Shown here: in pieces, positions 1-7,847 of the stretch
Numbering within the stretch: the first letter of the stretch is position 1
How the letters are laid out: the number at the start of each line of letters is the position of its first letter
From: Bacteroidaceae bacterium
Lineage (GTDB): Bacteria > Bacteroidota > Bacteroidia > Bacteroidales > Bacteroidaceae
NCBI GenBank assembly: GCA_900772575.1
Contig: CAAHEN010000258.1
Location: 1 to 16,080 of the forward strand
Reading direction: 5' to 3'
DNA length: 16,080 bases
The notes under the pieces: model-generated
The model's database searches: none
Told to the model about the DNA's origin: nothing
What the model saw: only the letters and a program-made list of their open reading frames with translations
Made by a program: the position numbers and the translations under genes

Positions 1-984
1 TATCGCCCCGCTTCGGCCGATGCCCGCCTGCGGGTCTGGGACGTCTGCTGGCGGATGGTGGCAGAGGCACCTTGGACTGGACAAGGCACGGGCAGTTTCG
101 CCACCGCCTATATGCCCACACAGACCGCCGCCATCGCCACAGCGCCTGAAGAGCGCCGCCGCACAGCCGACGACGTGACCGCTGCATTCAACGACACGCT
201 CGGCACGCTCTGCGAGCAAGGCATCTTGGGGCTGCTACTGGCCGGTGGTTTCGTCGTGACCGCAGGGCGAAGCCTGTGGCGGCACTTCCGGGCCGATGCA
301 CGGGCCACCAGCTTTTTCCCATTCCTGGCACTGCTAGCCTTCGCCCAGTTTTCCTATCCGCTCTCTGTCTGGAGCCTGTGCGCCCCATTCTTCGCGCTGA
401 CGGCCGCCGGACTGGCCGATGAGCGACAGGTGGTGGCGATACCCTATGGCCGTCCTGTCGTTTCCTGTCTCTCCGCAGTGGCTGTCCTGTTGCTTGCGTC
501 CGGCCTGGCCCTGCGCGTGGACGCCTTCCGACAGCTGTCGCGCTATTGCCAGCTGGAGACGGCGCAATTCCCAGCTGCCGGCTGTCCGGCCACGGCATGG
601 CTCATAAAACATGACCCCGTCTTACTGGCCGCCAGTGCCAAGGCACAGCAGATGACGGGGAACGGGGCGGCTGCTATCCTGACGCTGCGCCGCCTGCTGG
701 AATATACCGACGAGACGCACCTGCACATTGCGCTCGGCGATGCCTATGCCGAAACCGGGAGTTACGGTGCGGCCGACAGCTGCTACGCCAAGGCCTGTGC
801 CATGCGGCCCGGACTGGTGACGCCGGCCTTCGCCCGGTTCCAGCTCTGGAAAGACGAAGACCCGCTCCGGGCAAGGCACTTGGCCGCAGCGGTGGCGGAC
901 ATGCGCCCCCAAAAAGAAAACAGCAAGGCCAGGGCCATGAAAGCCGAGGCCAAGCGCTACCTGGGCCAGTGCCCAGCCCCTTGA
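1..984 (+). CDS. O-antigen ligase/polymerase-like membrane protein, C-terminal part (5' truncated by window edge)
   Basis: The frame is open from base 1, so the gene starts outside the window; the ATG at 55 is internal. The visible part reads RLRVWDVCWRMVAEAP followed by GQGTGSF, which matches the W...aP..G.G.GsF stretch of Wzy_C/WaaL-type O-antigen ligases and polymerases. These are inner-membrane proteins that join undecaprenyl-linked glycans to lipid A core, or polymerise them. Hydrophobic segments follow at about bases 205-280, 310-410 and 445-505. The C-terminal third (about bases 655-960) is soluble and looks TPR-like (LHIALGDAYAETGSYGAADSCYAKA), an arrangement common in Bacteroidetes ligase-family proteins. 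The gene lies 16 bases before the transglutaminase-like gene and is probably co-transcribed with it. The family is fairly secure; ligase versus polymerase, and the glycan substrate, cannot be decided here. Confidence 0.75.
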   Translation, partial: YRPASADARLRVWDVCWRMVAEAPWTGQGTGSFATAYMPTQTAAIATAPEERRRTADDVTAAFNDTLGTLCEQGILGLLLAGGFVVTAGRSLWRHFRADARATSFFPFLALLAFAQFSYPLSVWSLCAPFFALTAAGLADERQVVAIPYGRPVVSCLSAVAVLLLASGLALRVDAFRQLSRYCQLETAQFPAAGCPATAWLIKHDPVLLAASAKAQQMTGNGAAAILTLRRLLEYTDETHLHIALGDAYAETGSYGAADSCYAKACAMRPGLVTPAFARFQLWKDEDPLRARHLAAAVADMRPQKENSKARAMKAEAKRYLGQCPAP

Positions 985-1000
985 CCCATAAAGACATCAC

Positions 1001-3100
1001 ATGAAGAAAACGCTCTTAGCCCTACTGGCCCTGACCGCTGCGGCACTGGCCAAGGCCCAGCACCCTGAGGCGGTGATGATTGCCCTCGCACAGGCCGACA
1101 CGAACCGTGTGGGTCTGGAGACATTGCTGGCCGATTACAAGGAACATGACGACGAGAAGTATCAGGCTGCCTGCTTCTTGGTGGCCAATATGCCATGGAA
1201 CCGACAGGGCTACCGCGTGGTGACGTCGGATCCCCGCCTGGCTGGAATGCTGGCGACGGCTGATGCCGCTTATTACAGTCTGGTGAAGAACCGCCGCGAC
1301 GCCGAACTCTACAACGAAACCTTCAACAAGCAGGTGCTGGCCAAGGCCGACCAAGTCTACCGCAAGAAAATGGAGGCAGAGCGCTTTGAACCGCCCGGCG
1401 TGGTGGCCGACGAGTTTCCGGATATCCGCTGTATCGGCGCAGACTTGCTGCGCCGGCAGATAGAACACGCCTTCACCCTGCGGCGAACGGTGGCGCAGGT
1501 GAAGCGGCTGAGCCTTGCAGACTTCTTTGAGTATGTGCTACCCTACCGCGCCCTGAACCGCTCGTCGGCCGTGAGCGCCGACGTCTATGCCGAGCGTTAT
1601 GGCAAATATCTGCATGCCGACACCACAACCACCGAACGCCACATGGTCTGGCGCTACAACGTGACCGCCGACCGCCTGCGCTACTGGGGCGGGCGTTACC
1701 CGTTCAAAGTGCCCATCGGACTGGATGAAATGTTTTTCCTAGGCTACCACGACTGCGTGCCCATCGCCGATTTCGGTGCAATGATACTGCGGGCCTGCGG
1801 CCAACCGGCCGCGATAGAATACAACGTGGCCTACAAGTTCTGGAACGGGCGGCACTATCATGTCGCCGTGCCCACAGCCCGAGGCTGGGAGACATTCAGC
1901 CCTGAAAGCGGACTGCCCCGGCACCGCGACCCGAAATTCTACGAGGCGCTGAACATCTTCCGCCAGCACTTTTCCCGGCAGGCAGACAATCCGTTCTCAC
2001 TGCGGGCCAAGGGGGAGCCCATTCCTGACAACCTGGCCGATCCGCGTATCGCCGATGTGACCCATGAGATTGGCGACACGGTGGCACTCACCCTCCCATT
2101 CACCGCGCAGACCTCCCACAAACTGGCCTACCTCGGTGCGTTTGTCTCGCAGGAGGCGGGGCTGTGCCCTGTCACGTGGGGCGAGATCGACCACGTCTCT
2201 AAGACGGTACGGTTCAGGCATGTCGTGCCGGACAATCTCTATTTCCCTGTCTATCTGGACGAGGAGGGGGACAGCCATGCATTCGGTTCTCCTTTTGTAC
2301 TGTCGAAAACGGGACAGGTCGCCACCGTCCGCCCTATAGAACGCGTTGAAGCCAAGCGGGTGATGGCCAAGCTGGAGCGTAAATTCCCACACAAGCCCCA
2401 GCTCAGGGAGCAGGCAGGGCGTGTGCCCGGCACCTGCGTCATCGCTTCAGACTACCCAGATTTCTCACAGGCCGACACGCTGGGTGTCATTCGGTCTGTG
2501 CCCGGGACATCCTGGGAGGACATCGCATTGGACTGCAAGCGCCCATACCGCTATTACCGTGTCTGTGGAACAGGGCATCCGGCACGGCTGCTGCTTGGCG
2601 AGATCCGCTTTCTCACCAAGCGTGAGTACGCCTATACCAATGTGGCGGAGGCGCCTGCTAACCGGGTTCCGGTGGACGAGGCGGACAAGCAGTGGGTATG
2701 GCTGTTCGATGGAACCCTGGAGCAATGTCGCCGGAAGGCCGAGTACGACGGAAACCCACAGACTGCCCCTGACCGTTGGCCCGACGTGACGCTGAAACTT
2801 GAGGTTCCGCAATATGTGCATCGCCTCCGCTACATGTCGAAACATGCTGACAATGCCGTCAAGCCCGGTGCGCGCTATGAGCTCTTGGCTTGGGCCGACG
2901 GTTTCTGGCGCCGCAACCGCAGCGGTCTGGCTGCCACAGCTAACGTCCTGGAGGTGGATGATCTCGTACCTGGGCAGTTGTATTGGCTGCGCCAGCAGGG
3001 AGTGGGAAGGGAGGAATTGCCCTTCTACGTAGACGAGAACGGCGTCCAGCACTTTCCCCATCTGCCGTTTCTGGAAAAACTGGTCGCTGGGCGCCGGTGA
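1001..3100 (+). CDS. Exported transglutaminase-like domain protein
   Basis: This 699-residue protein begins with a clear Sec signal peptide (MKKTLLALLALTAAALAKAQ; cleavage probably after AKA), so it acts in the periplasm or at the surface. A transglutaminase-like core covers roughly residues 200-310: YHDC places the candidate nucleophile at Cys252, and HYHVAV supplies His285/His287. The third position, normally Asp in a W..xDPT context, reads WETFSPES here, so the usual acid is not obvious. The last ~120 residues (YDGNP...PDVTLKLEVP..., then PGARYELLAWADGFW, then LYWLRQQGVGREELPFYVDENG) are the C-terminal module typical of Bacteroidales transglutaminase-like exported proteins, possibly beta-sandwich. 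Substrate unknown; protease, transamidase or a purely binding role are all possible. It follows the O-antigen ligase-like gene by 16 bases, suggesting an envelope role. Its stop lies 3 bases from the stop of the convergent acyltransferase gene. Confidence 0.8.
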   Translation: MKKTLLALLALTAAALAKAQHPEAVMIALAQADTNRVGLETLLADYKEHDDEKYQAACFLVANMPWNRQGYRVVTSDPRLAGMLATADAAYYSLVKNRRDAELYNETFNKQVLAKADQVYRKKMEAERFEPPGVVADEFPDIRCIGADLLRRQIEHAFTLRRTVAQVKRLSLADFFEYVLPYRALNRSSAVSADVYAERYGKYLHADTTTTERHMVWRYNVTADRLRYWGGRYPFKVPIGLDEMFFLGYHDCVPIADFGAMILRACGQPAAIEYNVAYKFWNGRHYHVAVPTARGWETFSPESGLPRHRDPKFYEALNIFRQHFSRQADNPFSLRAKGEPIPDNLADPRIADVTHEIGDTVALTLPFTAQTSHKLAYLGAFVSQEAGLCPVTWGEIDHVSKTVRFRHVVPDNLYFPVYLDEEGDSHAFGSPFVLSKTGQVATVRPIERVEAKRVMAKLERKFPHKPQLREQAGRVPGTCVIASDYPDFSQADTLGVIRSVPGTSWEDIALDCKRPYRYYRVCGTGHPARLLLGEIRFLTKREYAYTNVAEAPANRVPVDEADKQWVWLFDGTLEQCRRKAEYDGNPQTAPDRWPDVTLKLEVPQYVHRLRYMSKHADNAVKPGARYELLAWADGFWRRNRSGLAATANVLEVDDLVPGQLYWLRQQGVGREELPFYVDENGVQHFPHLPFLEKLVAGRR

Positions 3101-3103
3101 CGC

Positions 3104-4267
3104 TTAGGCCCTCAGCCAGCGCCGGCACCGTGCCGTCAGCCAGTGGCGCAGCGGGAGGTCGTAGAGTTTGAGGCAAGCGTAGGCCAGAACGATGCTGCCG
3201 ACACAGGTGGCAAGGGCCTGCGGCCATGTCTCACCGAGCGTGTAGCGCTTCGTCTCGATAAGCCAGGCGTAGAAAATGTACATCAGCGGGTAGTGGACGA
3301 TGTAGAGCGGGAACGAGATGTCACCGAGAAAAGTGCAGGTGCGTGTCGAGAAGCGGTCTGTTGTGGCACCGGAAGCTGCCAGCCAGATGAGAATGGGGAA
3401 GACAATGATGATGCATGCCGCCTCGTAGACGCCGTTGAGGCAGAGGCCACCGACCGGAGCAATGTAGGGCACGTGGAAGATGGCAACAAGCACTGCGGCG
3501 CATATCCAGAACGCGCCGCGCACAGCGACGGGACGGAAGTGACGTTGCAGCAACATCCCCATGGTGAACGGGAAGAGCATGCGGACACTGCCGCCTACGA
3601 AGTTGAGTCCGTCGAGTGTCCACCCGACACCGAACATGCCGTAGCCAGCGGCATCACTCACCGTAAACCAAGCCAAGGCGACGCCCAGCAGGCCGACTAG
3701 CACGGCTAGGGCGCGGTTGGAGAGGTGGCGGATAAGAAGGGCATAGAGCAGGTTGCCGATGTATTCGAAGAAGAGCGACCAAGCCGGGCCGTTGAGCGGG
3801 AACATCTCGCCGTTGCCGCGCACGTCGTAGCAGCTGCCTGGCAGGGCAGGAATGAAAAACATGGCGCAAAGCAGTGCCAGCATGACCAGCGACGGAGCCA
3901 CGTGTGTGCCGCCCCACGTCGTCCCTCCCTGTATGAAGTAGCAGACGAGGCCGATGACCGCCCCCATGACGACCATCGGGTGCAGGCGGATGAGGCGGCG
4001 GCAGAAGAAACCGTGCATCGTCAATGTACCGCGCTGCCAACGCTTGTCGTAAGCGTAAGAGATGACGAAGCCCGAGAGTATGAAGAAAAAGTCCACGGCC
4101 AGATAGCCATGGTTGATGACGGTGATCGGTTCTCTGCCTGAGGCGAAGGCATAGCCCTCGAAGACGTGGTACCAGAGGACGAGGAGTGCCGCTACGCCGC
4201 GGAGGCCGTCGAGCAAGGCATAGTGAGGGCGTGTGTCGGCAAATGCTGTGTCGCTTTTGAATAGCAT
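3104..4267 (-). CDS. Acyltransferase 3 family membrane protein (OafA/YrhL-like)
   Basis: This is a polytopic membrane O-acyltransferase of about 387 residues. Such proteins move an acetyl or other acyl group onto exported sugars, for example O-antigen or peptidoglycan. The N-terminal family signature LLDGLRGVAALLVLWYHVFE is present, followed by GYLAVDFFFILSGFVISYAY and then FFCRRLIRLHPMVVMG, in the order expected for the family. Repeated hydrophobic helices (about ten) run to the C-terminus, and there is no SGNH extension, so it is the membrane-only form. I chose the ATG at 4267 (MLFKSDTAFADTRPHYALLDGLRG); an in-frame ATG at 4339 would add 24 residues that look non-conserved. The acceptor sugar cannot be inferred, but nearby envelope genes fit surface glycan decoration. 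The gene converges on the transglutaminase-like gene. Confidence 0.9.
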   Translation of the reverse strand: MLFKSDTAFADTRPHYALLDGLRGVAALLVLWYHVFEGYAFASGREPITVINHGYLAVDFFFILSGFVISYAYDKRWQRGTLTMHGFFCRRLIRLHPMVVMGAVIGLVCYFIQGGTTWGGTHVAPSLVMLALLCAMFFIPALPGSCYDVRGNGEMFPLNGPAWSLFFEYIGNLLYALLIRHLSNRALAVLVGLLGVALAWFTVSDAAGYGMFGVGWTLDGLNFVGGSVRMLFPFTMGMLLQRHFRPVAVRGAFWICAAVLVAIFHVPYIAPVGGLCLNGVYEAACIIIVFPILIWLAASGATTDRFSTRTCTFLGDISFPLYIVHYPLMYIFYAWLIETKRYTLGETWPQALATCVGSIVLAYACLKLYDLPLRHWLTARCRRWLRA

Positions 4268-4361
4268 GGAAGGGAAGATGACGGGTCCGTTCGTTGACAG
4301 ATGTGCCGCACCCAGCTCCGGCGAACCCATTTTGACCATTGCTTGGCGGCTATTTCATGTG

Positions 4362-4369
4362 CAAAGTAA
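4362..4369 (-). promoter_or_regulatory. Possible -7 element for the acyltransferase gene
   Basis: Read on the minus strand this is TTACTTTG followed by CAC. It is one mismatch from the Bacteroidetes -7 consensus TAnnTTTG, in the only AT-rich stretch ahead of the gene. No well-spaced TTTG box was seen upstream, so the call is weak. Confidence 0.3.
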
Positions 4370-4425
4370 ACAAATAAAGCCTGATCCATCGACACGTTTG
4401 CAAGTCTTAACGTGATATATTTTTG

Positions 4426-4473
4426 AAATAAAGATTCCCCCTGTCGCTGGCGAAGTGCGGCAGAGGGAATCTT
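4426..4473 (-). terminator. Rho-independent terminator of the murF-MFS transcript
   Basis: A 9-bp perfect stem (AAGATTCCC at 4431-4439 with GGGAATCTT at 4465-4473) is extended inside by CTGTCGC/GCGGCAG with one G-U pair. Read on the minus strand the hairpin is followed by TTTATTT. It lies about 30 bases beyond the stop codon of the MFS gene, the correct side for terminating that transcript. Confidence 0.75.
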
Positions 4474-4504
4474 GGCCTTTGTCCCCGTAGGGGCAGCGAC
4501 AGGC

Positions 4505-5650
4505 CTACACGCCACCGAAGCGGCGGTTGAAGCGTGCGATGAAGAAGATGCCCATACCTGTCAGCAACGCTCCGACGAGCGCAGGGTATTCGTAACCGAG
4601 GCCGCAGCGCAGGGGCAGTCCACCCATTTGTGCGCCGATGGCGTTGCCCATGTTGAAGGCAATCTGTATGCAGGCGCCGCCGAGAAGCTCGCCACCGGGC
4701 GCATGGCGCACAATGAGCGTCTGTTGCGGACTGGAGACGGCGAAGAGGCCGAACGTGGTGCACATCATGAACAGCACGGCCACCGGCTTGAACTGCGCTA
4801 GGAAGAACAGCGCGAGCAGCGAGACAACGATGAGCAGCTGCACATAGACAATGACACGGCCTGGCGTCAGGCGGTCGCTCAGCGTGCCACCAGCGGCGTT
4901 GCCCAGCACCATGCCCAAGCCGGCGAGCGCCATGAGCGGGGAGACGACGGCGTCACTGAAGCCAGACACCCCTGTCAGCATCGGATTGACGTAGCTGAGC
5001 CAGGCGAACGCACCAGAGTTGCCCAGCATCGTGGCCATGAGAATCAGCCACGGCGCACTCTTGCGGAGAAAGGCGAACTGCGAGCGGAAGGTGCTCGGGG
5101 GAAGCGCCCCCACGTCGGGCACCCAGCGGTGGATAAAGAAAAAGATGACCATGGCCCAGAGCGTGACGAAGCAGAAGACCATGCGCCACGACAGGGCGTG
5201 GCTGATGAAGGTGGCGAGCGGCACACCGGCCAGGTTGGCCACCGTCATACCGGCCACCATCGCCGCCACGGCCGATGCGCCCTTGCCCGGTGCCGCCAGT
5301 TTCATGGCCACGATGGTGGCCACGCCGAAATAAGCGCCGTGTGGCAGTCCGGAGACAAAGCGCGCGGCAAGCAGCGTCCAGTAGTTCGGCGAGAGCGAGG
5401 CGCAAAGATGGCCGATGACCATGAGTGCGACCAGTATGAGCAGCAGTTGCTTCAGTGGCTTATGGCGCAGGGCAACAACGCCGGGAGCACCGACGCAGAC
5501 GCCGAAAGCGTAAGCTGAGATGAAGTTGCCGGCGGTCGGGATACTGACGTGCAGATCATTGGCCACATAGGGCAGGATGGCCATCATTGAAAATTCGGCG
5601 ACGCCGAGGCCGAACGTGCCAAAGGATAGAGCGATAAGTGCTTTTTTCAT
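4505..5650 (-). CDS. MFS transporter, AraJ/YdhP-like drug:H+ antiporter type
   Basis: A 381-residue, 12-helix major facilitator. The protein starts MKKALIALSFGTFGLGVAEF with the family's conserved first helix, and later has GLPHGAYFGVATIVAMKLA, the helix-5 motif typical of AraJ/YdhP-type (DHA1) exporters. These use the proton gradient to expel sugars, drugs or metabolites across the inner membrane; no substrate can be assigned. The start at 5650 is chosen because the frame stays open upstream to 5935, but that extension runs antisense to the 3' end of murF, is Arg/Pro/Ser-rich and lacks any transporter similarity. The gene lies 52 bases after the murF stop on the same strand with no terminator between, so it is probably transcribed with murF. 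It ends about 30 bases before a strong intrinsic terminator. Confidence 0.88.
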   Translation of the reverse strand: MKKALIALSFGTFGLGVAEFSMMAILPYVANDLHVSIPTAGNFISAYAFGVCVGAPGVVALRHKPLKQLLLILVALMVIGHLCASLSPNYWTLLAARFVSGLPHGAYFGVATIVAMKLAAPGKGASAVAAMVAGMTVANLAGVPLATFISHALSWRMVFCFVTLWAMVIFFFIHRWVPDVGALPPSTFRSQFAFLRKSAPWLILMATMLGNSGAFAWLSYVNPMLTGVSGFSDAVVSPLMALAGLGMVLGNAAGGTLSDRLTPGRVIVYVQLLIVVSLLALFFLAQFKPVAVLFMMCTTFGLFAVSSPQQTLIVRHAPGGELLGGACIQIAFNMGNAIGAQMGGLPLRCGLGYEYPALVGALLTGMGIFFIARFNRRFGGV

Positions 5651-5702
5651 GTCCGTCAGGGAAGAAGTAGTGGGCAGGCCTGCCCAGTCTGTGACAGGCG
5701 CC

Positions 5703-6995
5703 TTAGAGGCATTCGGGGAGTCGGTACAGGTGCGTGCCGTTGCTACCCTTAATGAGGATAAGCCGGCCCTCGACAGGATGTTCCCTGAGTGCGGCCTCGG
5801 CCGCCTCAACATTCTCAAAGTAGCGGTGCCCGGCGGCATAGGGAGCAAAGGCCTTGCCGATGAGCCACACCGCCTCGCAGCCGAGGGTGTCAGCCTCACT
5901 GACCACGCGCCGGTGCTCTTCGGCCTCGGCGGCACCGAGCTCGCGCATCTCGCCGAGAATGGCCATCTTGTGGCTATGGCTGATGAGCCGGAAATTGTCT
6001 AACGCGGCCTTCATGCTGGTGGGGTTGGCATTGTAGGCGTCGATGATGAGCGTGTTGTGGGCGGTCCGTTTCAGTTCCGAGCGGTTGTTGGTCGGCTCGT
6101 AGGCCGCGATGGCCTGGCTGATGGCTTCAGGCTCGACACCGAAGTGGCTGCCGACAGCCGCTGCCGCCAGTGCGTTGTCGATGTTGTAGGCGCCGATGAG
6201 GTGCGTGCCCACGGTCTGCCATTCGCCGCCTTTCACCCGCCAGCGGAAGTTGAGATAGGGCGTGCAGCTGTCCACGGCGCCCTCGACGTCGTAGTCCCGT
6301 CCCGTCTGGCCATAGGTGACGGCTTTCAGTTCGCCGGCAATGCCGGTGAGATGGGGATTGTCGGCGTTGAGGAAGATGAAGGCTCCAGCCTTGCCGCGCA
6401 AGTAGTCGTAGAGCTCGCCCTTGGTGCGGATGACGCCTTCGAAGGAGCCAAACCCTTCGAGGTGGGCTTTCCCGACGTTGGTGATCAGGCCGCAGTCAGG
6501 GTCGACGATGCGACTGAGACTGGCGATCTCACCGGGATGGTTGGCGCCGGTCTCGATGACAGCGATGTCATGTTCGGGTGTGAGGCGGAGCAGCGTCTTG
6601 GGTACGCCGATGTGGTTGTTGAAATTGCCACTTGTATAGAGCACCTTGAATTTCTTGCCGAGCACGGCGGCGATAAGTTCCTTGGTCGTGGTCTTGCCGT
6701 TGGTGCCGGTCACCTGTATGACCGGCCCGTTGAAGTGATGGCGATGGTACGTGGCGAGGGCTTGTAGCGCCTTCAGAGTGTCGTCCACGTGTATGAGGCG
6801 GTCGTCGCCTGTGACGCTGCTGTCGTCGACGACGGCATAGGCACAGCCGGCTTCGAGCGCTTTCAGGGCAAAGGCGTTTCCGTCGAACGTGGCGCCGCGG
6901 AGGGCGAAGAAGATGGAACCGGCCGGGCAGTCACGCGTGTCGGTCGTGACCGTGGGGTGCTGGCGAAAGATGTTGTAGAGTTCCTGTACATTCAT
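5703..6995 (-). CDS. murF: UDP-N-acetylmuramoyl-tripeptide--D-alanyl-D-alanine ligase
   Basis: MurF adds D-Ala-D-Ala to UDP-MurNAc-tripeptide in an ATP-dependent cytoplasmic step, completing the peptidoglycan pentapeptide precursor. At 430 residues it has normal family length. The N-terminal substrate-binding domain has TDTRDCPAGSIFFALRG (residues 18-34). The central ATPase domain has the P-loop GTNGKTTT (97-104), then IETGANHPGEI (147-157) and NVGKAHLEGFGSFEGVIRTK. The C-terminal domain has NNRSELKR and IIDAYNANPTSMKAAL, both characteristic of MurF rather than MurC, D or E. The gene is not within a visible mur/dcw cluster; it sits alone with an MFS exporter downstream. A good -7 promoter element lies 66 bases ahead of the start. 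Confidence 0.96.
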   Translation of the reverse strand: MNVQELYNIFRQHPTVTTDTRDCPAGSIFFALRGATFDGNAFALKALEAGCAYAVVDDSSVTGDDRLIHVDDTLKALQALATYHRHHFNGPVIQVTGTNGKTTTKELIAAVLGKKFKVLYTSGNFNNHIGVPKTLLRLTPEHDIAVIETGANHPGEIASLSRIVDPDCGLITNVGKAHLEGFGSFEGVIRTKGELYDYLRGKAGAFIFLNADNPHLTGIAGELKAVTYGQTGRDYDVEGAVDSCTPYLNFRWRVKGGEWQTVGTHLIGAYNIDNALAAAAVGSHFGVEPEAISQAIAAYEPTNNRSELKRTAHNTLIIDAYNANPTSMKAALDNFRLISHSHKMAILGEMRELGAAEAEEHRRVVSEADTLGCEAVWLIGKAFAPYAAGHRYFENVEAAEAALREHPVEGRLILIKGSNGTHLYRLPECL

Positions 6996-7283
6996 GATAG
7001 CTATGTGTTTGTGCCCTAGCTGTGCCGTTCGGACAGACGGACGTGGCAGATTTTGGTGTGCAAATTTACAGAAAAATCAGTCTGTTGGTCATTTGGCAGG
7101 CCGGTTTTTTGGAGTGTAGAGTCTAACAGAAAATGCGAGACTCATGACTGTCGCCGAGATTGCAAAGTATAGCCCGATTCTTTTGAAGTTCAATCCGGAC
7201 GTTAAGTTCAGACTTTAATAACAAGAGGTGAGAGCATTCCTTTGTCGGATTCACTCTAGCCTACGGCTCGGATGAGCAACTGG
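6996..7283. other. Intergenic stretch left of the accessory insert
   Basis: No coding sequence or RNA gene is recognisable here. It contains the murF promoter element near 7061. It then becomes AT-richer from about 7090 towards the IS30-like remnant, and the left boundary of the insert probably lies between about 7090 and 7283. No tRNA or attachment-site repeat was seen. Confidence 0.5.
7061..7068 (-). promoter_or_regulatory. -7 promoter element of murF
   Basis: On the minus strand this reads TAAATTTG, an exact match to the Bacteroidetes -7 consensus TAnnTTTG, followed by CAC. It would place the transcription start roughly 55-60 bases before the murF ATG. A convincing -33 TTTG box was not found. 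Confidence 0.5.
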
Positions 7284-7344
7284 CAATACAAAAAAACGAA
7301 AGGGAAGGCTCAAGACCTCCCCTGAAATTACTAACTTTGTATTG
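7284..7344. repeat. Inverted repeat just before the chimeric gene
   Basis: CAATACAAA at 7284-7292 and TTTGTATTG at 7336-7344 are perfect reverse complements separated by 43 bases. The right arm overlaps the 3' end of the -7-like box TAACTTTG (7332-7339) and ends two bases before the ATG. It may be an IS terminal or operator repeat, or a hairpin over the start region. Confidence 0.6.
7332..7339 (+). promoter_or_regulatory. -7-like element inside the IS30 remnant
   Basis: TAACTTTG matches TAnnTTTG exactly, 7 bases before the ATG at 7347. No TTTG box is seen at the expected distance upstream. If used, it would give an almost leaderless transcript of the chimeric gene. Confidence 0.35.
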
Positions 7345-7346
7345 TT

Positions 7347-7847
7347 ATGTACTATCATCAAGTAACTTCGGAGCAAAGGCCGCAAATTTTCGTGTTATTG
7401 CAAAGGAAAACGGCAAGAAAAGAGATCGCCTCGTTGGTAGACCTTCGCCAAAGTGTGGCCCATCCACTTAAACATATTCAAGTCAACAGCCCTTTCGGCT
7501 ACCGACGTGACCCTCTCACCTACAAGAAATGTATGCACAACGGCCTTGACCTACATGCACGCAACGACAAAGTCTTCGCAATGCTGCATGGCATCGTCCA
7601 CAAAGTAGGCTACGACAAGCGCTCTGGCATCTTCGTTACGCTTCGCCAAGGTGACTTCACCATCAGCTATAGTCACCTCTCCAAGGTTGCCGTTTGCAAA
7701 GGCGATGTGGTTTCTGCAGGAACAGTCGTTGGAATAACAGGAAACACAGAGCGCAGCACTGAGGAGCATCTACATATTACTTGCAAGCTGAGAGGGAGGT
7801 ATCTAGATCCGATGTCACTAATAAAGTGCATTACTCGACATTGTTAA
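7347..7847 (+). CDS. Chimeric ORF: IS30 transposase N-terminus fused to M23 metallopeptidase domain
   Basis: The 166-residue frame has two unrelated parts. Residues 1-36 are IS30-transposase-like (helix-turn-helix). Residues 37-166 are a nearly complete M23 (LytM/lysostaphin-type) zinc endopeptidase domain beginning VAHPLKHIQVNSPFGYRRDP, closest in style to M23 proteins carried on Bacteroides conjugative elements. All the metal and catalytic positions are there: His64 and Asp68 in HNGLD, His110 in SYSHL, and His141/His143 in HLH. M23 enzymes cut peptidoglycan cross-bridges and normally need export, but the signal peptide is missing, having been replaced by the transposase segment. The protein would therefore stay in the cytoplasm. 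It is probably a decayed gene, though the in-frame junction and intact active site leave open that it is expressed. Its last 17 bases overlap the 3' end of the converging serpin pseudogene. Confidence 0.75.
   Translation: MYYHQVTSEQRPQIFVLLQRKTARKEIASLVDLRQSVAHPLKHIQVNSPFGYRRDPLTYKKCMHNGLDLHARNDKVFAMLHGIVHKVGYDKRSGIFVTLRQGDFTISYSHLSKVAVCKGDVVSAGTVVGITGNTERSTEEHLHITCKLRGRYLDPMSLIKCITRHC

Larger units (their letters stand above)
7284..7454 (+). mobile_element. Remnant of an IS30-family insertion sequence (5' end only)
   Basis: The first ~36 residues encoded from 7347 (YYHQVTSEQRPQIFVLLQRK, then TARKEIASLVDLRQS) match the N-terminal helix-turn-helix of IS30-family transposases, whose usual form is ...LTSEQRxxIxxLLxxxxsxxeIAxxvgvsqST. 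The match ends abruptly at the serine codon at 7452, where M23 peptidase sequence begins. Upstream, the 9-base inverted repeat CAATACAAA (7284-7292) / TTTGTATTG (7336-7344) and a TAACTTTG promoter-like box fit the leader of such an element. No DDE catalytic domain and no right end are present. The exact left end is uncertain. Confidence 0.6.

Noticed and set aside
5651..5935. N-terminal extension of the MFS transporter frame (95 extra residues)
   Set aside because: It is antisense to the 3' end of murF, Arg/Pro/Ser-rich and without transporter similarity; the MKKALIALSFG start at 5650 matches the family.
6057..6767. 236-codon plus-strand open frame opposite murF
   Set aside because: Shadow of a well-supported murF gene; composition is Val/Gly/Asp/Glu-rich with no recognisable motif.
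7090..7283. Possible tRNA or attachment site at the left edge of the insert
   Set aside because: No cloverleaf and no direct repeat with the right edge could be found by eye.
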